The notes: generated from the sequence alone by a model not told the origin. A DNA stretch of 64,000 nucleotides from DASUPK01 sp963736305 (GCA_963736305.1 CAVTOD010000007.1:464091-528090), one strand, 5' to 3'; numbered from the stretch's first letter, positions 34,647-44,261 are shown. A program made the numbers and translations.

Positions 34647-35096
34647 ATGGCTGCATCGGATGACTTGACGAAGCTCGCGGCCCGCGCGCAGGAGGCGGAG
34701 GAGCGGGTGGCAGCAGCCCGAGAGAAGGGCAAGGCGGATCTCGAGGCGGATCTCGAGTACGCCCGTGGCGCGGGTGAGGAGCAGGCCAAGGCGCTGCGCG
34801 AGACGGCCGAGAAGGGCAAGGGCCGGATCTCGGACCGGTGGGAGGGTGTGCAGGAAGCCTGGAACCAGGCCATCGCCAAGGTCCGCGAGGACGTGGAGGG
34901 CCGAAAGGCAGAGCATGACCTGCACAAGGCGCAGCGGAGGGCCGACTTGGCGGAGGACGACGCCCGCTTCGCGATCGACTTCGCCTACTCGGCGATCGGG
35001 GAGGCCGAGTACGCAGTCCTCGACGCCTCTCTCGCGAGGATGGAGGCGGACGAGCAATCGGAGGAGGCCGGCAAGAAAGCGAACGCGAGCGCCTAG
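34647..35096 (+). CDS. Coiled-coil stress protein, paralogue 2 of 3
   Basis: 149 aa, SD AGAGGAGG. MAASDDLTKLAARAQEAEER opening and C-terminal AEHDLHKAQRRADLAEDDARFAIDF and IGEAEYAVLDASLARMEAD, strongly similar to the copies at 24441 and 41209. It is followed by a DUF1269 gene and a terminator, so the two genes form one short operon. Confidence 0.8.
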   Translation: MAASDDLTKLAARAQEAEERVAAAREKGKADLEADLEYARGAGEEQAKALRETAEKGKGRISDRWEGVQEAWNQAIAKVREDVEGRKAEHDLHKAQRRADLAEDDARFAIDFAYSAIGEAEYAVLDASLARMEADEQSEEAGKKANASA

Positions 35097-35138
35097 CAAC
35101 AACGGGCGGTCCGCAACCCAACGCGAAAGGAAAGCGCC

Positions 35139-35762
35139 ATGGAGAACATTCTCGCCATAACGTTCGACGAAAACCAAAACGCCTACGAGGCCCTCACCAA
35201 GCTCAAGGAGCTTGATGACCAGGAGCAGGTTGGGCTCTCAGGAGCCGCGGTGGTCGAGCGGAAGGACGACGGCACCATCGACATCAAGGACGAGGTCGGC
35301 GACGTTGGCTGGGAGGGGACGGCCACGGGCGGGGTCATCGGCCTGCTCATCGGAGTCATCGGCGGTCCGCTGGGAATCTTGCTCGGTGGTGCCACCGGAC
35401 TCCTGTACGGATCACTGTTCGACCTGGCCGACTCGGACGAGACCGAGTCCGTTCTGACCGACGTGGCACGAACGGTCACGGTCGGCCAGCTCACGCTGCT
35501 GGCGCAGGTCTCAGAGCAGAACCCTGAGATTGTCGACGTCGCAGTCGAGCGGCTGGACGGCACCGTCGTCCGGCGCCCCCTCGACGAGGTCGAGGCCGAG
35601 ATCGCCGCCGCAGAGGATGCGCAGCACGCGGCGAAGGTGGAGGCGCGCAAGAAGCTCCGCGATGAGCGGCGCGAGGAGCACAAGGAGAAGGTCCAGGCCA
35701 AGGTCGCGGACCTCAAGGGGAAGCTCCATCACGATCACGCGACCGCCGGGGGAAGCACCTGA
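35139..35762 (+). CDS. DUF1269 family protein
   Basis: 207 aa. AYEALTKLKELDDQEQVGLSGAAVV and DGTIDIKDEVGDVGWEGTATGG, then a glycine-rich hydrophobic stretch (GLLIGVIGGPLGILLGG) and a C-terminal charged helix rich in Lys/Glu. The family is membrane-associated and of unknown function. Second gene of the coiled-coil 2 operon. Confidence 0.85.
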   Translation: MENILAITFDENQNAYEALTKLKELDDQEQVGLSGAAVVERKDDGTIDIKDEVGDVGWEGTATGGVIGLLIGVIGGPLGILLGGATGLLYGSLFDLADSDETESVLTDVARTVTVGQLTLLAQVSEQNPEIVDVAVERLDGTVVRRPLDEVEAEIAAAEDAQHAAKVEARKKLRDERREEHKEKVQAKVADLKGKLHHDHATAGGST

Positions 35763-35789
35763 GGCGAAGAGGTTGATCCGCTGAAACGC

Positions 35790-35820
35790 GAAAGGGCCGC
35801 ATTTGCGGCCCTTTCTCTCT
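35790..35820 (+). terminator. Intrinsic terminator of the DUF1269 operon
   Basis: AAAGGGCCGC-attt-GCGGCCCTTT-type stem (10 bp or more) followed by CTCTCT, about 28 nt after the stop codon. It also faces the convergent gene at 35860. Confidence 0.8.
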
Positions 35821-35859
35821 AGTAGCGGGGCGAAATTCAGCTACTCCAACGTTCCCGGA

Positions 35860-36903
35860 TCACCCGCTTGGAGCGGGTTGCGCTGAGCGGAGAGAACGCC
35901 TGTAGAGGATCCGGGCGACGAGGCCAGCCGGCAGGTAGAGCCAGTAGTTGAAGAGCCGGTACGCGAGCGTGGCCAGCACGGCATCGCCGCCGTTCACGCC
36001 GATCAGTGCGAGTGTGCCGGTGAGGCCTGCCTCGACCACGCCGAGCCCGCCGGGCGTGAGCGGGAGCTGCCCGAGAAGCGATGTCGCCGCGTAGGCGACG
36101 AGCACCAGCGCGCCGTTGGGGTGTGCGCCCACGGCGGCCAGGGCGAAGACGAGCGTGAGATAGTCGAACAGCCATTTGCCGGCTGCGGCGAGCAGCGCCT
36201 GCCACCAGTTACCGCCCACGGCCTCGGCGACGGCGGTGCGCTGGGCGAGCAGTCGCTCGGGAAGATTCTGCACGGGCTGGGAGCGCCGCCTCAGCTTGTT
36301 GATGATCCACTGCGCCCCTCGTCCCACGGCGGTCAGGAAGCGGTCGCCGCTGAACGCGAAATAGCCGATCAGCACGATGGCCAGCAGCAGCACCGCCGAG
36401 ACCCACGCCGCCGCCAGCAGCTTCGCGGGCACGGCCACGCCCAGTACCACCAGCGGCAACGCCAGAACGTTGATGAGCAGCAGCGTGCCGAACACGATCG
36501 CCGAGGCGGCGGTCATGCCCGACGCCGCGCGGTCGGCCGGGACCCCCTCCTGCGACAGCATCTCGAACTGCAGCGCAGCCGACGTGGCGGCACCCCCGGG
36601 CACCAGCTCGCTGACCGCGTTACCGACCAGGTAGGAGCGCAGGAATGGCCCCCAGCGACGCTCCCCCGTGGCGATCCGCTGCACCGCGCACATGCATACG
36701 AGGCTCGCGCTCTCGGTCACGGCCATCACCGCGAACCAGCCGGGCTCGATGTCGCGCAGGCGCGGCCAGCCGCCGAGCACCTCACCGAGCTTGGGCGCGA
36801 GTCCGTAGAGCGCCAGCCCGGCGACAGCGACCGCCAGCAAGCGCTTCAGGATCGCGCCGCGAGTGATCCGCCGGTGCTCGCTGGGTGCCGGGGCCACGGT
36901 CAT
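35860..36903 (-). CDS. Lysylphosphatidylglycerol-synthase-like membrane protein (UPF0104)
   Basis: 347 aa with about eight helices. LVGNAVSELVPGGAATSAALQFEML and QLPLTPGGLGVVEAGLTGTL are the family's inverted-repeat motifs. The soluble aminoacyl-transferase part of MprF is missing, so this is the flippase-type membrane domain only. ATG 36903 has CAGGAG 5 nt upstream. Monocistronic, convergent with the DUF1269 operon. Confidence 0.85.
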   Translation of the reverse strand: MTVAPAPSEHRRITRGAILKRLLAVAVAGLALYGLAPKLGEVLGGWPRLRDIEPGWFAVMAVTESASLVCMCAVQRIATGERRWGPFLRSYLVGNAVSELVPGGAATSAALQFEMLSQEGVPADRAASGMTAASAIVFGTLLLINVLALPLVVLGVAVPAKLLAAAWVSAVLLLAIVLIGYFAFSGDRFLTAVGRGAQWIINKLRRRSQPVQNLPERLLAQRTAVAEAVGGNWWQALLAAAGKWLFDYLTLVFALAAVGAHPNGALVLVAYAATSLLGQLPLTPGGLGVVEAGLTGTLALIGVNGGDAVLATLAYRLFNYWLYLPAGLVARILYRRSLRSAQPAPSG

Positions 36904-37156
36904 ACATTCTCCTGGCGATTTTCCGGTTGCCACGGTTCTCGCGCTCTCGCTTGGCACGCCGATCGCCTTGGGCGGATTGGCCGGACAGAAGCTTCACGGC
37001 GGTCTGATGCTCTGCCCGGAAGACCGCTTCCCCACCACGGGTGCTCGGCGACAGAGTGCTGCTTCGCATGGAAAGCGCCACTCCGTGGCGAGATACTGTG
37101 GAGGCGATGGTGTGCCATCTGGTCTTGAAATTCTTGACGTCGAGCTGCTCACACGG

Positions 37157-37636
37157 ATGAACACCGCCGCGCCGATCCTCATCGGGTACGACGGCTCCGA
37201 CACGGCGCGTCGGGCTGTCCACCAAGCCGCCGAGCTCTTCGGCTCCCGCCGAGCACTGGTGGTGACCGTGTGGGAGCCCGGTCTTGCATACGAGGTCAGC
37301 GCGATGACAGCGGACCCGACGGGCCGGGGGCCCGAACCAGTGGATTCTGCAGCCGCGCAAGAGGTTGACGACGCGTCTCAGGCTCACGCCGATCGCGTCG
37401 CAGAGGATGGGGCTGGGCTGGCGAAGTCCCTCGGACTTCAGGCCGAGGCGCTCGCCGTGGCCGATGAGAGCAATGTGGCCGACGCGATTGTCGAGCTGGC
37501 CCGCACGCGAGATGTGGCTGCCATCGTCGTCGGCTCCAGGGGCTTGAGCGGACTTCGGGCTAGATTGGAGGGCAGTACCTCAAACGCAGTTGCGAAGCAC
37601 GCCTCGTGCTCCGTCGTCCTTGTTCACGAGGATTGA
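37157..37636 (+). CDS. Universal stress protein (UspA-type)
   Basis: 159 aa. APILIGYDGSDTARRAVHQAAELF opens the fold; the ATP-binding motif VGSRGLSGLRARLEGSTS fits G-2x-G-9x-G(S/T). ATP-binding type; acts in the cytosol under starvation or stress. The shared element was not found within 250 nt upstream. Confidence 0.9.
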   Translation: MNTAAPILIGYDGSDTARRAVHQAAELFGSRRALVVTVWEPGLAYEVSAMTADPTGRGPEPVDSAAAQEVDDASQAHADRVAEDGAGLAKSLGLQAEALAVADESNVADAIVELARTRDVAAIVVGSRGLSGLRARLEGSTSNAVAKHASCSVVLVHED

Positions 37637-37691
37637 GCGTGTTCGCCGTCGGGTTACGAGGATGCCGGCGATCGTGAACGCGATTCAGCGA

Positions 37692-37721
37692 ATCACGCGA
37701 AATGAGTGACGACCGGTCACC
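37692..37721 (+). promoter_or_regulatory. Shared stress element, upstream of the GH15 gene
   Basis: ATCAC (37692), TGACG (37707), TCACC (37717). 42 nt ahead of the ATG at 37764. Confidence 0.65.
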
Positions 37722-37763
37722 CCGATCGTCGCGACCCTTCGGTGATATGGAGGAGGCGACAGG

Positions 37764-39668
37764 ATGAGCGTGGAAGCCGCCATGCCGCAGGACGCCGAGA
37801 TGCCGCAAAGCGCGGCGGCGCCGTCACCGTTCACGCCGATCGCCGATTACGGCTTCCTTTCCAACTGCCACACGGGCGCACTTGTTGCCCCGGACGGCAC
37901 GGTCGACTGGCTGTGCGTCCCGCGCTTCGACGCGCCGAGTGTGTTCGGCGCGCTGCTCGACCGCGGCGCGGGCGGCTTCCGGTTCGCTCCGTTCGGGATC
38001 AACGTCCCCAGCGACCGGATCTATGAGCCGGGGACCAACTCACTCGTAACGTCGTGGAAGACGTCCACGGGCTGGGTCGTCATTCGCGACGCGCTGACGA
38101 TGGGACCGCGCCGCGGGGAGGACACGGTCACACCCCACACCCGGCCGCCGTCCGACGAGGATGCCGACCACGCGCTCGTCCGGACCGCCGAGTGCATCGA
38201 CGGCACGGTCGAGATCGACCTCGTCTGCGAGCCCGGGTTCGATTATGGCCGCCTTCCCGGCGAGTGGACGCTGAGCGAAGATCGGCATCGAGCCGATGCG
38301 ACCGGGGCCGAGCAGGCACTTCAGCTGCAGACCGACATGCTCCTCGGCATCGAGGAGGGCCGGGCTCGGGCCCGACACGTCCTGCGCTCCGGCGAGACGG
38401 TCTACTGCGCGCTCGCCTGGAGCGAGGAAGCACGTGTCCCGAGCACCGTCGAGGAGGCCGCCGAGCAGCTCGCGGCCACGACCAGGTTCTGGCGTGGCTG
38501 GCTCGCGCGCGCGGCGATCCCCGACCACGAGCTCGGCCCGCTGATCCAGCGGTCGGCGCTGACGATCAAGGGGCTCACCTACATGCCGACCGGCGCGACC
38601 ATCGCGGCGCTCACCACCTCGCTGCCGGAGACACCCGCCGGGGAGCGGAACTGGGACTACCGCTACACCTGGATCCGCGACTCCACCTTCCTTCTGCGGG
38701 CGTTGCACTACCTGCTGCTCGCTTGGGAAGCGGACGAGTTCATGCAGTTCATCGCCGACCTCGACCGCAACGACGATGGCGGCCTGCAGATCATGTACGG
38801 GATCGACGGCCGCCGGGATCTGACGGAATCGGTGCGCGAGGACCTATCCGGCTACGCCGGCGCACGCCCCGTCCGCATCGGCAACGGGGCCTTCGACCAG
38901 CGGCAGAACGACGTCTACGGGGCCGCGCTCGACTCGGTCCTGCTGCACAGCCTCCGCAGCCGGCGGATTCCGCGGCGCCTGTGGCCGCTCGTGCAGGCTC
39001 AGGCTGAGTGCGCGAAAGCGGTGTGGCGTCAACCCGACCAAGGGATCTGGGAGGCGCGCGGCAAGCCGCGGCACTACGTCTCGTCGAAGCTGATGTGCTG
39101 GGTCGCGCTCGACCGCGCAGCCGAACTCGCGAACATACGCGGAGAAGCGGCGCTCGCCGAGAGCTGGGCACAGACGGGCTCGGAGATCAAGTCGGACATC
39201 CTCGAGCACGGGGTCGACAAGCGCGGGGTCTTGCGCCAGCACTATGAGGACGACGCGCTTGATGCTTCGACGCTCCTGGCGGCGATCTTCGGGTTCCTGC
39301 CGGGCGACGATCCAAGGCTGCGTGCCACCGTGCTCGCGGTCGCAGACGAGCTGAGTGAGCACGGATTCGTGCAGCGATACCGAACCGAGCAGACCGACGA
39401 CGGACTGTCGGGCAAGGAGGGGAGCTTCGTGATCTGCTCCTTCTGGCTGGTATCGGCGCTGGCAATCGTGGGCCAGACGCAACGGGCGAGGGAGCTGATG
39501 GAGCGCCTCACGAAAGCCGCATCTCCACTTGGGCTGTATGCGGAAGAGTTCGACGTCGAGACCGGCAGGCACCTGGGGAACTTCCCGCAGGCCTTCTCTC
39601 ACCTCGCGCTGGTGGAGGCGGCCGCGCGGCTCATCGTGGCAGAGGGCCTCGAGGAAGCGATCCGTTGA
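37764..39668 (+). CDS. Glycoside hydrolase family 15 (trehalase/glucoamylase-like)
   Basis: 634 aa, SD GGAGGAGG. GH15 layout: an N-terminal beta domain (PIADYGFLSNCHTGALVAPDG, VDWLCVPRFDAPSVFGALLD), then an (alpha/alpha)6 barrel with NWDYRYTWIRDSTFLLRALH near residue 295, GIWEARGKPRHYVSSKLM near 427 and KEGSFVICSFWL near 551. No signal peptide, so it acts in the cytosol. Actinobacterial relatives include trehalases; the substrate (trehalose or glycogen fragments) is a family-level guess. The stress-element promoter fits a compatible-solute role. Confidence 0.9.
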   Translation: MSVEAAMPQDAEMPQSAAAPSPFTPIADYGFLSNCHTGALVAPDGTVDWLCVPRFDAPSVFGALLDRGAGGFRFAPFGINVPSDRIYEPGTNSLVTSWKTSTGWVVIRDALTMGPRRGEDTVTPHTRPPSDEDADHALVRTAECIDGTVEIDLVCEPGFDYGRLPGEWTLSEDRHRADATGAEQALQLQTDMLLGIEEGRARARHVLRSGETVYCALAWSEEARVPSTVEEAAEQLAATTRFWRGWLARAAIPDHELGPLIQRSALTIKGLTYMPTGATIAALTTSLPETPAGERNWDYRYTWIRDSTFLLRALHYLLLAWEADEFMQFIADLDRNDDGGLQIMYGIDGRRDLTESVREDLSGYAGARPVRIGNGAFDQRQNDVYGAALDSVLLHSLRSRRIPRRLWPLVQAQAECAKAVWRQPDQGIWEARGKPRHYVSSKLMCWVALDRAAELANIRGEAALAESWAQTGSEIKSDILEHGVDKRGVLRQHYEDDALDASTLLAAIFGFLPGDDPRLRATVLAVADELSEHGFVQRYRTEQTDDGLSGKEGSFVICSFWLVSALAIVGQTQRARELMERLTKAASPLGLYAEEFDVETGRHLGNFPQAFSHLALVEAAARLIVAEGLEEAIR

Positions 39669-39773
39669 GCTCGCTCGTGGACGTGTGCCTTGCCCTCCAC
39701 ATGCCCTCCGAGCGCTGGTCAGGCGGCACGGCGACAGACGAGCGCGGACCGGCGGTCGCCGCCTAGCTGAGAG

Positions 39774-40982
39774 ATGAGCGCCGGGCTGTTTAACAGCATC
39801 GTCGCGCTCCTCACCCTGGCCGGACTCGCCTGGGTCCTCTACCGGCCGAAGATCCAGGAGTCCGGAACCTACAAGGCGACGGTTGTGCCCCTCGCCGAGA
39901 TCATGGACGTCGGCTTCATCGTCTTCTCGCCGGTCATCATCCTCTCGTTCGGCTACGACGCCACCTGGGCCATGCTCGGGCTCTGCCTGCTCGCGATCCT
40001 CACCGGCTTCGCGATCTCCTACAACATCAGCAACTACGAGCCGCTGATCGGCAAGCCCGATCCCCTGCACAGGTGGAACTCCATCGCGCTCTGGGCGCTG
40101 CTGGCCGCCTCGGTGGTGAACGTGGGCTACTACGCCCAGCTGCTGATGACACTGGTGTGGCTGCCGTTGGGCGACCTCTACTCGCCCGGACTCGTCACCG
40201 CTACCGCTGCGGCGCTGCTCGGCATCCTCGCGATCTACGGCTTCGCGAAGGGCCTGATGGCACTCAACGACCTCGGCAACAAGAGCACGGCCTTCAACCT
40301 GTCGGCGATCGTCGCGGTCCTCGTCGCATTCGCCGCCTACAACCTCCAGCGACTGGTTGGCGGCGACTTCGACTTGCCCCACTTCAACGCCCCCGACAAC
40401 GATGAGGCGTTCCGCAAGCTGCTCGGGCTCTTCGTGCTCGTCCAAGGGTTCGAGTCCTCCCGTTACATCGGCGCCTACTTCTCCGCCGAGCGCCGCGTCA
40501 AGACGATGCGCTCCGCTCAATACATCTCCTCGGCGGTGTACGTCCTCTTCGTTGCCTTCTCGCTGATCCTCTTTGCCCGCGTCACGGGTCCCAACAACGT
40601 GACGGCGATCTTCGAAGTCTCCAAGCAGGTCAGCGCCTTTCTGCCGTTCCTGATCATGGCCGCGGCGCTCGGCAGCCAGTTGTCGGCGATCGTGAACGAC
40701 ACCGAGACCCGGACCGAGATGCTGGCCCGGCAGCTCGGCGATCGGTTGCCCAGGCAGTGGACCTTCCCGCTGTTCTTGGTCCCGGCGATTCTTGTCGTGT
40801 TGCTCGCCCCGCTCAGCTCGGCAGTGGCGCTGGCCTCCCGGGTATTCGCCGCCTACTACCTGTCGCAGGCGTTGATCGCCGGACGGCTCGCCTGGCGGGC
40901 CGAGAGATGGGGCTGGGTCGCCCTCTTCACGGGCGTGGGGTTGGCGATGGGCGCGGTGGCAATCTTCGGGATTCCGACCTGA
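39774..40982 (+). CDS. Multi-pass membrane protein, possible transporter
   Basis: 402 aa with about eleven helices. Conserved-looking stretches are PLAEIMDVGFIVFSPVIILSF, YNISNYEPLIGKPDP and FESSRYIGAYFSAERRVKTM. The helix count and the unwound GFES motif recall the APC superfamily, but no confident family assignment is made. It lies 105 nt after the GH15 gene on the same strand and may share its transcript. Confidence 0.65.
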   Translation: MSAGLFNSIVALLTLAGLAWVLYRPKIQESGTYKATVVPLAEIMDVGFIVFSPVIILSFGYDATWAMLGLCLLAILTGFAISYNISNYEPLIGKPDPLHRWNSIALWALLAASVVNVGYYAQLLMTLVWLPLGDLYSPGLVTATAAALLGILAIYGFAKGLMALNDLGNKSTAFNLSAIVAVLVAFAAYNLQRLVGGDFDLPHFNAPDNDEAFRKLLGLFVLVQGFESSRYIGAYFSAERRVKTMRSAQYISSAVYVLFVAFSLILFARVTGPNNVTAIFEVSKQVSAFLPFLIMAAALGSQLSAIVNDTETRTEMLARQLGDRLPRQWTFPLFLVPAILVVLLAPLSSAVALASRVFAAYYLSQALIAGRLAWRAERWGWVALFTGVGLAMGAVAIFGIPT

Positions 40983-41208
40983 GCTGAGCGGTGGCCAGCC
41001 GGCCAAAGCTCTTCGGAACGCTGCTCCTTTCGCGGGGGCATCGCCGGCGCCGTGAAGTCGGCCCGCGGGGGCTGCTGCTGGCGGCGCAGCCGTGCTGGCC
41101 AGGCTCGCGCACCGGCTCTCCAACTAGCCGAGAACCGAGTGTCAATTGGCCGCTCCAGATGACTTGGAGGGAATGGCGGGCGACCCGGTGGCGGGCCGCC
41201 CGATCTGC

Positions 41209-41658
41209 TCAGTCGCGCGCGCCCTCCTCCTTGCCCGCTGCCTTCGATTGCTCGTCGGCCTCCATGCTCGCGAGGGAAGCGTCGAGCACAGCGTACTCAG
41301 CCTCCGCGATCGCCGAGTAGGCGAAATCGATCGCGAACCGGGCATCGTCCTCCGCCCTGTCGGCTCGTCGCTGCGCCTTGTGCAGATCGTGCTCCGCCTT
41401 CCTGCTCTCGACGTCTCCTCGGAGGGCCGCGGTGGCCTGATTCCAGCTGATCTGCATCTCCTTCCAGGCATCCGAAATCTGCTCGTGCCCCTTCTCGGCA
41501 ACCGCGCGCAGTTCCTCGGCTTGCTCCTCGCCCCTCGCTCGGACGAAATCGCGGTTCGCCTCGAGATCCGACTTGGCCATCTCTGTTGCGGCACCCGCGC
41601 GCTTTTCCGCCTCCTGCGCTCGGCCCACAAGCTTGCCCAACTCGTCCGACAGAGCCAT
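41209..41658 (-). CDS. Coiled-coil stress protein, paralogue 3 of 3
   Basis: 149 aa, SD GAAGGAGG. DELGKLVGRAQEAEKRAGAATE start and AEHDLHKAQRRADRAEDDARF, FAYSAIAEAEYAVLDASLASM C-terminus. More diverged at the N-terminal half than copies 1 and 2 but with the same length and C-terminal core. Confidence 0.8.
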   Translation of the reverse strand: MALSDELGKLVGRAQEAEKRAGAATEMAKSDLEANRDFVRARGEEQAEELRAVAEKGHEQISDAWKEMQISWNQATAALRGDVESRKAEHDLHKAQRRADRAEDDARFAIDFAYSAIAEAEYAVLDASLASMEADEQSKAAGKEEGARD

Positions 41659-41700
41659 TGCGACCTCCTTCGTTGTCGAAACGAGGGTGAGGCATGACCG

Positions 41701-41730
41701 GGTGAGCGAGCGTCATGCATTCTTGGTGAT
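41701..41730 (-). promoter_or_regulatory. Shared stress element, upstream of coiled-coil gene 3
   Basis: Minus strand ATCAC (41726-41730), TGACG (41711-41715), TCACC (41701-41705). 42 nt ahead of the gene start. Confidence 0.7.
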
Positions 41731-41778
41731 CTTCGGAGCTCAGGCTCAGGCACCCTCGCGTGCGCCGTCGCGCTCGCG

Positions 41779-43144
41779 TTAGCCGCTGAGGATCCGCTTC
41801 TTCTCCTCCTGGAACTCCGCCGGGGTCAGCACGCCCTTCTCCTTGAGTTGCCCCAGGCGTTCGAGCCGGGCCAGCCGAGCATCGTCGAGATGCTCCTCGT
41901 CCGAGGTCTTGTCCCGCACCGCGGCTTCGATCCGCCGCGCCGTCTCGGTGCCGGCGTGGCTCATCCGCTGGCGCATGGACTGCATCCAGTCGCTCCCCTT
42001 CGCGTCCGGGAACTCACGCTCGGTTCTCTTGTGTAGCTCCCAGAGGCTCGCCGCCGCGAGCGCGATCAGCACCAGGCTGAGGACGAGCTGGCGGGTGCCC
42101 GAGGGAGGCCAGACGATCAGGGCGATCAGGGCGACGGCGGCGAAGACCGACCAGACGATGCCCGAACGCTCCCGCAGCGTCGGAGCCAGCGTGCGGCGAA
42201 CGCCGATGGCTGACGGGGTCGGCGAGGCCAGGTACGACGCGACCACGAAGAGGACCCCGTAGATGACGGCCTCGATGGCGATGCTCTGGAGCAGTGAGGT
42301 GCCGATGTCCCATGCGTGCTGCGCGGGGACGTTCGCCGCCTCCGTCTTGGAAAGCGAGTCGACGAAAAGCGGCTCCAAGGCACTGCGCACGGCGATTGCG
42401 GCCAGACCCGCGGCGATCAGGCCGAGCCCGTAGCCGAGGACGACCACCCAGCGGCGGCTCTTCGCGAGGTAGGCGGCGATCCCGAAGAGCACCAGCGACC
42501 CGAAGGTGAAGATCCAGGCGAATCCCTGGACCAACCCGACGACGGTGCGCGCGGTGCCGAGCTGCCTCGACTCAGCGACCTGGAGCTGACCGACGCTTGC
42601 GGGCAGGTTCTCGGCCGCCTGGTGCTCGAGTCCAATCCGACCTGCTAGCTGGAGGATGAGCGGCCGCAGCTCGAGCACTACCTTGCCGCTCCCCTGCAGC
42701 GTGACGAACCGGTTGGTCCCCTTCAGGATCGAGACGAGCTCCGCGCGCCACGCGGTTTGCGTCCTTCCAGAGTTGCAGCACCTGCGGTGTTTGAAACGCC
42801 TGCTCGGCCGCCTGGAGGGCGAATTGGCGAATCCCCGCCGCGACTGGAGATGAGATCGGCTGCAGATCCGGAGGCAGCCGCTTGTGGATGATGCGGGCTA
42901 CATCCACGTTCGCGTAGAGCTGGTCAACGGCGTAGGTCGCGACTGCATCCGAGATCGCCTTGTCCTCGAGCAGCTTGCCGCTCGTGTTCACCCACTCGTT
43001 GGTGTCCAGCGCCTGCCGGTCGACCCAGCTCGTAAAGACCGCCAGGAAGGCGAGGATCGAGGCGAGGACGACGAGGATGCGGATCGCGTGCTTGTGCCTC
43101 GTCTCGTGCGGGTTCGTCGAGACCACGGCGAGCTGACCGTACAT
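41779..43144 (-). CDS. Membrane protein with C-terminal SHOCT domain (frameshifted)
   Basis: About 454 aa once one extra base near 42750 (GCGCGCGGAG run) is removed; before it the protein reads to LWKDANRVAR, after it ELVSILKGTNRFVTLQG onward. N-terminal helix at about 22-41 (ILVVLASILAFLAVFTSW), a large extracytoplasmic helical domain (about 45-195), three or four further helices, and a C-terminal SHOCT motif (LARLERLGQLKEKGVLTPAEF) that usually mediates oligomerisation. Function unknown. Confidence 0.75.
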
Positions 43145-43499
43145 CCGGTGCGCCCGGCCCGGCGCAAGGACTCAGCCGCCTGCGTCAGGCGCTCCTCGCG
43201 CGCTCGATCGCCCGCTTTGCGAACCCGGTGAGCTCGTGGTAGTGCTTGATCGCCTCCCGGAACAGACGCCATCCGGATGATCGGCTACGCGTATGCCGGG
43301 CGGGTCGATCTGGCGCCGCGATCTCGTTCTTTGTGGTGCCCGCGGCAGCCGAAGGCGCCCGAATGGTGGCACGGCTTGCGCCGTGCTCTTGCGGGGCAAC
43401 GGCCGCCGCTTCGAGCGGCTGCGGCGAGAGAGCGCAGGGGCACACAGTTCAACGCACGGTTTGGATCCAGGCCGCTCCGTTCCCTACCTTTGGATACTG
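43145..43499. other. Intergenic stretch before the hicB remnant
   Basis: No complete gene. A minus-strand reading (WRLFREAIKHYHELTGFAKR, ending about 43188) looks protein-like for about 28 residues and may be the tail of a lost gene. The last 75 bp (from about 43424) resemble the region ahead of the intact hicB at 44031. Confidence 0.4.
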
Positions 43500-43675
43500 A
43501 TGAGCCAAGCCCGAGAAATCGAGCTGGTGTTTGAGCCGCTCGAGGAGGGCGGATACCACGTCTTAGCCCTCTAGTAGAGGGGGTTCGCGAGGACGGCGGG
43601 TCGCTCGACACCGGGGTGATTCGCCGCAAGTTCGCCCTCCCCTGAAGAAACCGGGCCGTCGACACGCCTTGGTCG
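43500..43675 (+). pseudogene. Truncated hicB-hicA duplicate
   Basis: The first 20 codons (SQAREIELVFEPLEEGGYHV) match the intact hicB. About 70 bp are then missing and the sequence rejoins at the hicB 3' end (GEDGG-type GREDGGSLDTGVIRRKFAL) and continues into a remnant of the hicA C-terminus (LKKPGRRHA). A stop codon lies at 43572-43574. It is a deletion derivative of the pair 530 bp downstream. Confidence 0.75.
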
Positions 43676-43832
43676 GGCCCCTGGGCTGCACTTGGCCCCG
43701 ACGGTGCGTCGGTGCATCGGGAATTCCGCGTGTTGGCGGGTGCGCCGGGACGCACGGGTTCCCTCGTCTCCAACACACGGGATTTGATGCGGATTCAGAA
43801 TCCGCGTGTTCGCACGTTGCGGAAAGTCTTGA

Positions 43833-43889
43833 TTTGCAGGAAGTTCATGCCGGAGGAGGGACTCGAACCCCCGACACGCGGATTATGAT
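43833..43889 (-). repeat. tRNA 3'-end repeat, copy D
   Basis: Minus-strand tRNA 3' segment at 43848-43889 plus the CCTGCAAA-side extension to 43833. A 7-bp perfect hairpin (GCGGATT-cag-AATCCGC, 43789-43805) lies just outside. The minus-strand tail beyond it reads QTVRPTVRPTPGFEPN-stop (stop about 43948). Confidence 0.75.
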
Positions 43890-44030
43890 GACGACGAGTA
43901 GGGGTCATCTGAGGCTGGCTAGGCGCTCGTTGGGTCCGCTGAGGTGCTCTCAGTTCGGTTCGAAGCCGGGAGTTGGACGCACGGTTGGACGCACGGTCTG
44001 GATCGAGACCACTGCGTTCCGTACCCTTCG

Positions 44031-44261
44031 ATGGCGATGAGCGAAACGCGAGAGATCGAGCTGGTCTTTGAGCCTCTCGAGGAGGGTGGCTATCACGTGT
44101 ACGCCCCCGATCTTCCGGGCCTGCACACCCAGGGCGAGGACATCGACGAGGCCAGCAGGAACGCCGAGGAGGCCCTTGCCCTCTACGTGGAGGGAGTTCG
44201 CGAGGACGGCGGGTCGCTCGACACCGGTGTGATTCGTCGGAAGTTCGCCCTGCCGGCGTGA
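44031..44261 (+). CDS. hicB: HicB-type antitoxin
   Basis: 76 aa (74 from ATG at 44037). EIELVFEPLEEGGYHVYAPDLPGLHTQGEDIDEASRN is the partial RNase H-like fold of HicB antitoxins, ending with VIRRKFALPA. HicB neutralises HicA by direct binding and often represses the operon. The stop overlaps the hicA GTG by 4 bp. Confidence 0.8.
   Translation: MAMSETREIELVFEPLEEGGYHVYAPDLPGLHTQGEDIDEASRNAEEALALYVEGVREDGGSLDTGVIRRKFALPA

Noticed and set aside
43185..43270. Minus-strand fragment reading WRLFREAIKHYHELTGFAKR
   Set aside because: Protein-like for about 28 residues but with no start and no recognised family; kept only as a note in the intergenic entry.
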